Source: Candidatus Kuenenia stuttgartensis (GTDB lineage Bacteria > Planctomycetota > Planctomycetia > Gemmatales > Gemmataceae). Taken from it: a DNA stretch of 64,000 nt. Position 1 is the first letter of the stretch, and each line of letters starts with the position of its first letter. The notes beneath the pieces are model-generated. The model ran no database searches, was not told the origin of the DNA, and was given only the letters and a program-made list of their open reading frames with translations. Made by a program: the position numbers and the translations under genes. Location: contig CAMDHK010000003.1 in assembly GCA_945897965.1 (NCBI GenBank), forward strand, positions 1 through 64,000, in the 5' to 3' direction. Of this stretch, positions 36,952 to 45,406 are shown piece by piece.

Positions 36952-37401
36952 ATGATCATTAGAAAAGAATATAAGTTCTATGCTGCTCATCGCAATGAAG
37001 ATTTGCACGATAAATGTAGCAATATTCACGGCCATCGGTATGGTATTATCTGCTTCTTTGAGGTTGAACGAACTGGTTCTATCTCAACCCTTTTTTCTGA
37101 TTTTGATGCTAAGATAGAACCTTATCTTAAATCTAATTACGATCATGCCATGCTGATAAATGTGAATGATCCACTTTACTTGACTCTTTGTGACCACATG
37201 AAGCGGACTGGCGAAGATTTTCGCTTTAAAAAATTCAATGAGCCTACGAGTGTTGAAAATCTATCATGGCATCTTTTTAGTGAAATCACTGCCATGGGTT
37301 TTATTCTTTCCAAAATTGAAGTTAAAGAAACAGACTCATCTGTTTTTGTTTATTCCAAGCAAGATTGGTTAAATGACAAACTTACTTTTTTTAAGAAATA
37401 A
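36952..37401 (+). CDS. 6-carboxytetrahydropterin synthase / 6-pyruvoyl-tetrahydropterin synthase family
   Basis: 149 residues. YAAHRN (His13) and SNIHGHRY (His26, His28) are the three zinc ligands. Cys22 has the C-X3-H-X-H spacing of QueD. DHAML and the C-terminal Glu (VKETDSS) complete the active-site set. QueD makes 6-carboxy-5,6,7,8-tetrahydropterin for queuosine. Immediate linkage to folE supports a shared substrate. No queC, queE or queF is in the window, so a biopterin-type reaction remains possible. Confidence 0.85.
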   Translation: MIIRKEYKFYAAHRNEDLHDKCSNIHGHRYGIICFFEVERTGSISTLFSDFDAKIEPYLKSNYDHAMLINVNDPLYLTLCDHMKRTGEDFRFKKFNEPTSVENLSWHLFSEITAMGFILSKIEVKETDSSVFVYSKQDWLNDKLTFFKK

Positions 37402-37466
37402 TAATCCACCGTTCAGATAATTACACATAATTTTTAGGCTGGTAAGCTTAGCAAGTTGTTCATTGG

Positions 37467-38855
37467 TTATGCAATAATATCCTTGTGAACAGTACCTTCA
37501 ACATCGGTTAATCTGAAATCTCTTCCTGAATAACGATAGGTCAATTTTTCGTGATTAATCCCCATTAAATGAAGCATGGTAGCATGCAAATCGTGTACAT
37601 GCATTTTCTTTTCTTCGGCTGCAAAACCAAATTCATCGCTAGCTCCATGAACATAGCCGCCTTTGACACCACCACCTGCAAGCCAAACAGTAAAACCATG
37701 ATTGTTATGATCTCTGCCTTTAGATCCTTCAGAAGTCGGGGTACGCCCAAATTCGCCTCCCCACAAAACCAAAGTTTCATCCAACATTCCTTTGGATTTT
37801 AAATCTTTTAATAGCATTGCAATCGGTTGATCGGTTTGCTGGGCAAGTTGGCGATGTTGTGCAATATCATCATGATTGTCCCAAGGTTGTCCGCCTCCAG
37901 TGAATATTTGCACAACTCTAACGCCTCGTTCAACCAATCTTCTCGCAGTAAGGCAAGCTTGTGCAAAAGGTGAACTTCCGTACCCTTCCCGGATGTTTTT
38001 AGGTTCATGGTTTAAGTCGAATACTTCCTGTGCTTCAAACTGCATCCGAAAAGCCATTTCAAGAGATTGGATCCTAGTTTCAAGTTGATTATCAGCACCG
38101 CCCCTTTTTTCGAGATGCACTTGATTGATTTTTGAAAGGTAATCCATCATTTCTCGTTGTGAAGTTTTTCCAAGGGATGAGTTGGATACATTTTGAATGA
38201 TTTTTTTAGGGTCCATGGTGGAATTGTTGATATGAGTGCCCTGATAAACACCAGGCAGAAAACTGCTGCTCCATAATTGTGGCCCAACCACAGGTTTGCC
38301 TGGACACATTACTACAAATCCAGGGAGATTTTTATTTTCAGTTCCAAGGCCATAAAGAAGCCACGATCCCATGCTAGGCCTAGTGGGTTGTGTTTCACCG
38401 CTCGTCATCATTAATAAAGAAGGTTCATGATTAGGTATATTAGTATGCATCGAGCGAATAACGCAGATATCATCAATGCAACTTGCTATTCCCGGAAATA
38501 TTTCACTGACTTCAACACCAGATTTTCCATGCTTGCTGAATTTGAAAGGAGATTGCATTAAACCGCCTGTTTTTCTTTCAGTGGATTTGTTTGCAATATC
38601 GGGGCGTTGGCCATTGTATTTGATTAACGATGGTTTTGGGTCGAAAGTGTCAACTTGAGAAGGTCCACCATTCATAAAAAGGTGAATCAAGTATTTCGCT
38701 TTTGGTTTAAAGTGAGGTTCTTTAGGGTTTAACGGGTTACCACCACTAGGAGCACCTTGTAAAAATCCTGAATCTGAAAGAAGGCTTGTTAGGCCTATCA
38801 TACCAGTTCCTGCTCCCAGATTATGAACCATTTCTCTGCGTGTTAATAAAGACAT
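37467..38855 (-). CDS. DUF1501 family exported protein
   Basis: 462 residues. TRREMVHNLGAGTGMIGLTSL at the N-terminus is a Tat-like signal. The DUF1501 core shows LIHLFMNGGPSQVDTFDPKP, WGGEFGRTPTSEG and GRDHNNHGFTVWLAGGGVKG. It lies 19 bp after the DUF1549/DUF1553 gene on the same strand and is its usual operon partner. Family members belong to the alkaline-phosphatase superfamily; activity is unproven. Confidence 0.92.
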   Translation of the reverse strand: MSLLTRREMVHNLGAGTGMIGLTSLLSDSGFLQGAPSGGNPLNPKEPHFKPKAKYLIHLFMNGGPSQVDTFDPKPSLIKYNGQRPDIANKSTERKTGGLMQSPFKFSKHGKSGVEVSEIFPGIASCIDDICVIRSMHTNIPNHEPSLLMMTSGETQPTRPSMGSWLLYGLGTENKNLPGFVVMCPGKPVVGPQLWSSSFLPGVYQGTHINNSTMDPKKIIQNVSNSSLGKTSQREMMDYLSKINQVHLEKRGGADNQLETRIQSLEMAFRMQFEAQEVFDLNHEPKNIREGYGSSPFAQACLTARRLVERGVRVVQIFTGGGQPWDNHDDIAQHRQLAQQTDQPIAMLLKDLKSKGMLDETLVLWGGEFGRTPTSEGSKGRDHNNHGFTVWLAGGGVKGGYVHGASDEFGFAAEEKKMHVHDLHATMLHLMGINHEKLTYRYSGRDFRLTDVEGTVHKDIIA

Positions 38856-38874
38856 TGCTCAGTTCTTTCTAAAT

Positions 38875-41538
38875 TTAATCGATGTACATGAATTCATTGC
38901 TTGCCAAGAGGGCCTGTGCCATTCGTTCCCAGCGGTCCATTTTGTTTATTGGTTTATCGTTGTTTTCTTCATTAGCATGAAGAAAAAACATTGCCAATTC
39001 TAATTCATTTGGTGAAGGCGGCCTCGAAAATAATATTTTGTACGCAGCGTTGATATTTTCTGCTTCTGATTTAGAAATAGCTTGAATTCTTTTTGCTAGC
39101 AATTTGGATTGTTCAATAACAAAAGGACTGTTGATGATGAATAATTGTTGCTGTGGTACAGTAGTTTCGATTCGTCTTTCACTGGTGATATTTGGATCAG
39201 GGAAATCAAATATTCGCAAAAGTGAATTTAGTTCATGTCTGCTGATTTTTGCGTAAAGGGTTCTTCTTTTTGAATTGTCATCGCTAAGGTTGAAAGTTGG
39301 ACCGCCAATGGTTTTATCTAGTGAGCCTGCTGCACTTAAGATGGAATCGCGCCAAGATTCAATATCAAGTCGTTTTCTGTTGAATTTCCATAAGTAGGTG
39401 TTATCTGGATCAATATTCATGTTGTTCGCGATGTTTTTTGATGATTGCTTAAATGTATCAGAGCAAAGGATATATCTATGTAATGATTTAATCGACCAGC
39501 CAGAGTTGATTAAATATTGTGAAAGGTGATCAAGTAACTCAGGATTTGAAGGTGCTTCACCTAGTTTTCCAAAATTGCTAGGTGTTGCCACTATGCCTTT
39601 GCCAAAATGCCATGCCCATATTCTATTTGTTATTACCCTTGCAGTAAGCGGATTATCAGCGGTTGCGATGGCATCAGCTAGTTCAGTGCGACCACTACCC
39701 TTAGCGAAATTTTTACGATTATCATCAGATAAAATTTTAAGAAAGCGCCTTGGCGCTAATTCCCCTTGCTTAGATGGGTTTCCTCGTATGTATATTTTTA
39801 AATCTGATGGAGTTGATTCTGCTATGGCATTTACAATAGGCAAGTTTTCGGGAGTTATTTTTTTTAACTCTCGGTTGTTGTCTTCAAGATTTTTTAATTC
39901 TTCTGCTTTTTCTTTGTTAAGTTCTTTTTTCCAAGAATCACCTAAAGCCAATATCCCATCTGCTTCAAAAAAAGCAGCGTAAATTTCAGAGTTCTTGTTC
40001 GGTTTATCTTTGGCAGCAGTAGTTTTTTCATTACGTATTATTTTTAAAAGTGATTCTTTAGCTTTGGCTGCTGCTTGTTTCTTTTGTTCTTGCGTGGAGT
40101 TCTCTTTTATTTCGTTCCAAGGATCTGTAAAAAATGAGAACTTCTTGTTAGCTTTATTCTTCTCAATAAATTTTACCCATTTCTCGAGCATGACTTTTTC
40201 ATTCGGGTAATCATTAAATGAGGTTTTGGGATTGGATTTTTTTTGGTCGATATATTGGTAACTTAACTCGTAATATTTTTCGAATTCTAAACAACGCTTT
40301 TCAACAAAGGGAAGTCTTTCGCTGTGAATGAAATAGTTTAATTTGTTTTCAGAGTCTGTTAATTTCTGCTTTGCTTTCTCGTATATTTTCAATTCTTCTA
40401 ATGAGCATACTGGTGTGTTGTTTAATTTTGATGAATGAAATACACCTGCTATTGAGTAATAATCTTGAGTTGGTATTGGATCAAACTTATGATCATGGCA
40501 GCGAGCGCAACTAACAGTTAGGCCAAGAAAACCCCTAGACAGCGTATCAATCCTATCGTCAAGTTCATCTGCAATTGCACGAGCTGCATCGGTGTTTTTG
40601 TAATATTGAGCGCCTAGACCAAAAAATCCCAAAGCTGCAAGATTCTCTGTTCTTCTTGGTTCTGGAGTCAAATCTGCAGAAATTTGGTATCTAACGAAAT
40701 CCGTGAATGGCATATCTGTATCAAATGCCTTAATAACCCAATCTCTATACTTATAAGCATCGCTATTGGGTTTTACTCCAAAGGTATGTGCTTGGTCTTC
40801 TGCATATCTCGCAACATCTAGCCAGTGCCTTCCCCATTTTTCTGCATATGTCTTGGTTGAAAGGTATTTATCAACAAATTTAGAATAGGCCGCATCGGAA
40901 TTGTCCCGATTAAATTCTTCAACATCTTCAACAGAGGGTGGCAATCCTGTTAAGGTAAAACTTAGCCTTCGTATGAGTTCATTAGGTGTTGCTTGAATTG
41001 ATTTTGATAAACCTTTTGCAACTAATTGGTTTGAAATGAATGTGTCAATTAAGCTGCTGGTATTTTTTGCGGTATTAGGTTTTGTATCTTTAATTGGTTT
41101 AAAAGCCCAAAAGTTTTTACTCTTATCCCAATCAATTGCTTCTGTGGTTGTCTTTGATTTGTTTTCTCTAGGGTCCGAAGCGCCTTTTGCAATCCATTCT
41201 TTGATGTTGTTAATCGCAGTTGCACTAAGTTTTCCTTTGGGAGGCATTTTTAAATCGCCTTGATAAAGTATGGCTTTCATTAAAAGGCTTTTATCAGGAT
41301 TCCCGGGAACTATCGCGGGCCCGGTGTCTCCTCCTTTTAACAGTGCTGCTTTAGAATCAACCAACAAGCCTCCACGTACTTTCTTTCCTTCTGCATGGCA
41401 TTCATAACAATGCTCAATCAGGATGGGCCTAATGTTGGATTCGAAGAAAGTAAAATCTTCTGCTTTTGCAAAATTTGATAATGCATCAAGGAGAAAATAA
41501 GAAGCAAGTATATTTAAAACAACTCTTTTATTAAGCAT
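38875..41538 (-). CDS. DUF1549/DUF1553 protein with PSCyt1 motif
   Basis: 887 residues. A signal peptide leads to the cytochrome-like domain (IRPILIEHCYECHAEGKKVR with C-X2-C-H, then LKMPPKGKLSATAINNIKEW). DUF1549 has WGRHWLDVARYAEDQAHTFG and VSCARCHDHKFDPIP. A charged coiled-coil-like insertion (about residues 380-600, Lys/Glu-rich) separates it from DUF1553 (ANPLTARV-type ITNRIWAWHFGKGIVATPSN). It is presumed to be a periplasmic haem protein paired with the DUF1501 product. The long insertion is unlike the 822-residue paralogue at 5648-8116. Confidence 0.92.
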   Translation of the reverse strand: MLNKRVVLNILASYFLLDALSNFAKAEDFTFFESNIRPILIEHCYECHAEGKKVRGGLLVDSKAALLKGGDTGPAIVPGNPDKSLLMKAILYQGDLKMPPKGKLSATAINNIKEWIAKGASDPRENKSKTTTEAIDWDKSKNFWAFKPIKDTKPNTAKNTSSLIDTFISNQLVAKGLSKSIQATPNELIRRLSFTLTGLPPSVEDVEEFNRDNSDAAYSKFVDKYLSTKTYAEKWGRHWLDVARYAEDQAHTFGVKPNSDAYKYRDWVIKAFDTDMPFTDFVRYQISADLTPEPRRTENLAALGFFGLGAQYYKNTDAARAIADELDDRIDTLSRGFLGLTVSCARCHDHKFDPIPTQDYYSIAGVFHSSKLNNTPVCSLEELKIYEKAKQKLTDSENKLNYFIHSERLPFVEKRCLEFEKYYELSYQYIDQKKSNPKTSFNDYPNEKVMLEKWVKFIEKNKANKKFSFFTDPWNEIKENSTQEQKKQAAAKAKESLLKIIRNEKTTAAKDKPNKNSEIYAAFFEADGILALGDSWKKELNKEKAEELKNLEDNNRELKKITPENLPIVNAIAESTPSDLKIYIRGNPSKQGELAPRRFLKILSDDNRKNFAKGSGRTELADAIATADNPLTARVITNRIWAWHFGKGIVATPSNFGKLGEAPSNPELLDHLSQYLINSGWSIKSLHRYILCSDTFKQSSKNIANNMNIDPDNTYLWKFNRKRLDIESWRDSILSAAGSLDKTIGGPTFNLSDDNSKRRTLYAKISRHELNSLLRIFDFPDPNITSERRIETTVPQQQLFIINSPFVIEQSKLLAKRIQAISKSEAENINAAYKILFSRPPSPNELELAMFFLHANEENNDKPINKMDRWERMAQALLASNEFMYID

Positions 41539-41695
41539 AAATTAATCTTACATCATGGGGTGAGAATATACGGCTAGACCAGTTATTTTAGTTAAATTAA
41601 CAGGTTTTTGCAAATCATTATTTTAGGTATAAGCCACATATCCCTCCAAGTTGTACTTTCTCGAAGGATTTTAGGCCAAAATGCTTGATTATTTA

Positions 41696-42622
41696 TCAGC
41701 GCAGTGGTTTATCGCTTATTGCCACGCCATTGGTTTCCAAAATTTGAAAGTGATGGATGCTAGCGTTTTTACTATTAGTGTAAGTCCACACGATTTTTTT
41801 ATCTCTGTTCACTTCAATAAGTTTTGTTTCATTTGCTTTTGCATGATGGGAAGTAATAACAGTATTCCCATTAGGAAGACGATGACCGCCACATGCATCA
41901 TTAATTGGTTTTCCTGGTAAATCATCATTTGATAGCGACCAAACTGTCTGCCCTTTGGGATCAACTTCAATTACTAGATTTCCTAAAGTACAATTAATTA
42001 GAGTGTTCCCATCAGGAAGGCGAATTGCAGTAAACGGCCAGTTGGGGGTTTTTACTTCCCAAACAATTTTACCATCTGGAGAATATTCGCGTACAACTTT
42101 GTCTAAGAGTTGCGGGATAAGATAATTGCCATTGGGGAGTTTACGAGCCATTCTTGTTTGTAAATGATGATCTTTTGTTTGAGCTTGAATAGGCATATCG
42201 ACGATGATTTTTCCTTCGCGGGAAACCTCAATCAATCGAGGTTTCGGTCCTGCTTCAGTGAACATAATGTTTCCGTTATCTAAAGGCATAACCGTATTTA
42301 CTTCTGATTGAGTGCCTTTAAATTCAAAAACAGTTTTACCTTCCTTGGTGATTTCTAGAACAGCCCCGCCTGGATATTCTTTTCCTTTTGATACTGCCAG
42401 CAAAGCGTTTCCGTTAGCTAAAAGCCATCCATCTCTTGAAGATTTTGGTATTTGCCAAGAAATTTTTCCGTCATTATCAACAAAAAATGTTTCTGCCCCA
42501 AAAACAATGAATGAATGGCTTATTTCAGCAGATAATGAAAAATTTAAATTGGTGAAAACTGAAATTATAATAAGTGGAAGTAAATATAATAATCGTGGTA
42601 TTGAGGGGATGTGAATCATCAT
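41696..42622 (-). CDS. Exported beta-propeller protein (PQQ-like/arylsulfotransferase-like repeats)
   Basis: 308 residues with a signal peptide (LLYLLPLIIISVFTNLNFSL). At least five repeats contain RLPNGN or similar (KLPNGNYLI, RLPDGNTLI, RLPNGNTVI) followed by an aspartate-glycine-kept strand (SPDGKIVWEV, DPKGQTVWSL, NRDKKIVWTY). This is the layout of a beta-propeller that may bind a ligand at the hub. No catalytic residue set was recognised. It belongs to a minus-strand run of exported genes. Confidence 0.75.
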   Translation of the reverse strand: MMIHIPSIPRLLYLLPLIIISVFTNLNFSLSAEISHSFIVFGAETFFVDNDGKISWQIPKSSRDGWLLANGNALLAVSKGKEYPGGAVLEITKEGKTVFEFKGTQSEVNTVMPLDNGNIMFTEAGPKPRLIEVSREGKIIVDMPIQAQTKDHHLQTRMARKLPNGNYLIPQLLDKVVREYSPDGKIVWEVKTPNWPFTAIRLPDGNTLINCTLGNLVIEVDPKGQTVWSLSNDDLPGKPINDACGGHRLPNGNTVITSHHAKANETKLIEVNRDKKIVWTYTNSKNASIHHFQILETNGVAISDKPLR

Positions 42623-42801
42623 AAATCCTTAATATTTAGTAAGAGAAAAACCCATAGTAGCCATTTTACACATAAATTTTGTTACGAAGTCTAGTATTCT
42701 AATCAATCTTTTTAATCAAACCTAAAACATCAAAATAACTATAAAACCAATTTGTAGGAAATTCCAATTGTAATTTTGTTGCTTGAATAAATAAGGTTTA
42801 A

Positions 42802-43878
42802 TTACTTTAAATCCTTAAGATTTAATTTCTGTTGAAGAACAACTCCGCCTTTTTCATCACAGACTTGGAATCGCAATATTGGTAGATCTGAAGACCAATC
42901 GATTTCGATCATGCCGAAATTTGTATCAAAGTAAGTTAAACCTAAGCGATAAGAATTTATTTCGTTTGAGAATCGTGTTCCTGCCTTTGAAAAGTTACCA
43001 CTGGGGGTATTAAGACTGCTGGAGGTTATCTCATAAATAGGATAGTTGATCCCAAATGATTTAGCAGGCATTTTCATTATTTCTGCCAAATGCCTGTCCC
43101 CACTTAAAATTACAAGGCCGTTAGCATTGGTTTTGCTTATTAATTTGAAAAGTTTTTCTCTTTCAGAGGGGAAATTACCCCACATTTCGGAACCATGTTC
43201 ATCAGGGATTGCTTGTACGCTTGAACATAACAATCTAATTTCTGCAGGCTGAGATAAAACTTTTTCTAGCCATGCCCATTGAGGATTTCCAAGCACGGTG
43301 GAATTCGGATCTCGGTTAGGTGCGTATTTACCACGGTAACCTTCACCAGGTTCACCTGGTTTATAACCTTTTTTAAGTGGACTGCGAAAATAACGGGTAT
43401 CCAAAAGAATGATTTGAATTCTTTGGCCTGGTTTCCCAATTATTTCTGAATGATAAACACCTTCTTGGGTTCTACGGGGGCTCTGTTTTGCAACTCCAAA
43501 AAAATCAAGAAATAACTGTTGGGATTCTTTTTTTTTGGGGTAATCAGCTCCTGCATCATTTCCGCCGTAATCATGGTCATCCCAAGTTGCAAGAATTTTT
43601 GTTTTCTTTTTTAATTCTACATATCCTGGTTGTTCGCCGAGCATCTCCCATTTTTTCTTGAGTAATACCATATCTTCTGTATCGCCATAAATATTATCAC
43701 CTAGAAATAGGAAAAGTTGTGGGTTCTTTTCGATGATTGACGCCCAAATTGGTTGAGGTTTATCCTGTTTCGCACAAGAACCAAAGGCTATTCTAGTTAA
43801 TGTTTCTTGGGCTAAAAGTTTTTGTTCATTTGTAAAAAACAACAGTAATAATAAAAAAACATTTGTTTTAATATTCAT
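42802..43878 (-). CDS. PhoD-like alkaline phosphatase/phosphodiesterase
   Basis: 358 residues with a signal peptide (MNIKTNVFLLLLLFFTNEQ). Motifs are RIAFGSCAKQDKPQPIW, LFLGDNIYGDTEDM (metal Asp/Asn), LATWDDHDYGGNDAGADYP and LSGDRHLAEIM (metal His). These define the PhoD/metallophosphatase group that acts on phosphomonoesters or phosphodiesters outside the cytoplasm. It lacks the N-terminal beta domain of classic PhoD and resembles the shorter type. It lies 50 bp downstream of a DUF1501 gene. Confidence 0.88.
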   Translation of the reverse strand: MNIKTNVFLLLLLFFTNEQKLLAQETLTRIAFGSCAKQDKPQPIWASIIEKNPQLFLFLGDNIYGDTEDMVLLKKKWEMLGEQPGYVELKKKTKILATWDDHDYGGNDAGADYPKKKESQQLFLDFFGVAKQSPRRTQEGVYHSEIIGKPGQRIQIILLDTRYFRSPLKKGYKPGEPGEGYRGKYAPNRDPNSTVLGNPQWAWLEKVLSQPAEIRLLCSSVQAIPDEHGSEMWGNFPSEREKLFKLISKTNANGLVILSGDRHLAEIMKMPAKSFGINYPIYEITSSSLNTPSGNFSKAGTRFSNEINSYRLGLTYFDTNFGMIEIDWSSDLPILRFQVCDEKGGVVLQQKLNLKDLK

Positions 43879-43928
43879 AGTTAAGCTTTCAGGTGTTTTT
43901 GAATTTTACTTAATAAGTTACACAATGA

Positions 43929-45293
43929 TTAAGCAAAAAGACAATCCATTACTTTGCCACGATTTAGCTGGGAAGGCCGTTTTTGTCTATCTACTATTTC
44001 GGCATCAGGCTCGATGCCCAATGCATGGTAAACGGTAGCACCGAGATCATCGGGAGTGAAAGGGACAGAAACTGGATAGGCACCAATTTTATCTGATTTT
44101 CCAACAACATTCCCACCTTTAACTCCAGCGCCAGCAAACAATGTGGTGTAACAGGCAGCCCAGTGGTCTCGGCCATTACCACTAATTTTTGGTGTCCTGC
44201 CAAATTCCCCGGTAACGATCACCAGAGTTTCATCGAGGAGCCCCGTGGATTCCAAATCATCAAGCAAACAAGATACTCCCCGATCAAGAGGAGGCAAAAG
44301 TTCGTTTTTCAATCGGGTAAAATTGTTGCCATGTGTGTCCCAATTTTGAACCCTACCCATATTTGCCTGAACTACGGGAACTCCAGCTTGGGATAACCTT
44401 CGTGCAAGAAGTAAAGATTGGCCAAAGGAGTGATTCCCATACCTGTTTCGACTTGCTAAAGGTTCAAGATTTAAATCAAAAGCTTTGGCAATTTTACCAG
44501 AAGCCAAAACTGAGAGTGCAAGTTCTTGTTGATGCGCCAGTCTCTTTGTTGAGGCAATCGATTCTAGATTTTTTTGTTGATCGTTTACTTGCTTTAACAG
44601 GAGGTTTCGTTCATTAACCCTATCAATAGCAATTCCAGGGAAAAGCGAAACATTGTCGACCTTAAAATCAGGTTTTGCAGGGTCTTGATTAATTTGCCAT
44701 GGATCATGCCTTGGTCCAAGGAAGCCAGCATGTTGGCCTGGCCAAGTTAAAGGCCCTTCTAAAAGAAAGGTTGGAAGGTTTATCCCGCTGGGAATACCAT
44801 CAGATCGGGGCCTAAGGTAATCTAACGCAGAACTAAAAGAAGGCCAATCATCTCTGGAAGCAACTTTGTCAAAAAAACCACCTGGTTGTTGATGCCCTGT
44901 TATTGTGTGATGGGTTGCCACTAAGTGGTTGTTTTCTTTGTGTGCCATACTTCGCACTAAAGCATATTTATTAGCACGCATAGCCAGCATGGGAAGATGT
45001 TCGGAAATCTGAATACCAGAAACATTTGTTGATATAGGCTTAAATTCGCCTCGGATTTCAACCGGCGCATCAGGCTTCATATCAAACATATCAATATGAC
45101 TTGAGGCCCCGGTAAGGAAAACAAGAATAACCGACTTAGGTTTTTTAGTATTTAAGGAAGCAGTCAACCCAAGATTACCCATGCCTAAACCAAATAAACC
45201 TGAAAAGCCTACTTGAAGTAATTCTCTTCTTATTATGCCTGTGGAGTGCAAATGTTGCTGTTTTTGATTATTCAAGGCGGGATCCCTTAACAA
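43929..45293 (-). CDS. DUF1501 family exported protein
   Basis: 454 residues from TTG; the exact start is uncertain because no ribosome site is clear. GIIRRELLQVGFSGLFGLGM is a twin-arginine-like signal. The family motifs are VILVFLTGASSHIDMFDMKP (with ASS in place of GGP), GEFGRTPKISGNGRDHW and FAGAGVKGGNVVGKSDKIGA. Unlike the other DUF1501 genes here it has no DUF1553 partner directly upstream. It begins the 37467-45293 minus-strand block of exported proteins. Confidence 0.88.
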   Translation of the reverse strand: MLRDPALNNQKQQHLHSTGIIRRELLQVGFSGLFGLGMGNLGLTASLNTKKPKSVILVFLTGASSHIDMFDMKPDAPVEIRGEFKPISTNVSGIQISEHLPMLAMRANKYALVRSMAHKENNHLVATHHTITGHQQPGGFFDKVASRDDWPSFSSALDYLRPRSDGIPSGINLPTFLLEGPLTWPGQHAGFLGPRHDPWQINQDPAKPDFKVDNVSLFPGIAIDRVNERNLLLKQVNDQQKNLESIASTKRLAHQQELALSVLASGKIAKAFDLNLEPLASRNRYGNHSFGQSLLLARRLSQAGVPVVQANMGRVQNWDTHGNNFTRLKNELLPPLDRGVSCLLDDLESTGLLDETLVIVTGEFGRTPKISGNGRDHWAACYTTLFAGAGVKGGNVVGKSDKIGAYPVSVPFTPDDLGATVYHALGIEPDAEIVDRQKRPSQLNRGKVMDCLFA

Positions 45294-45406
45294 GGATTCA
45301 ATGTCAATACTTTAGGATAAGCTTAAATCGGCATTTCTGGAAGACTTTTATTTGGAAAAATGGGTGAGAATTCATGTTGGGTTAAATTATTGTCATTAAA
45401 CAATGA

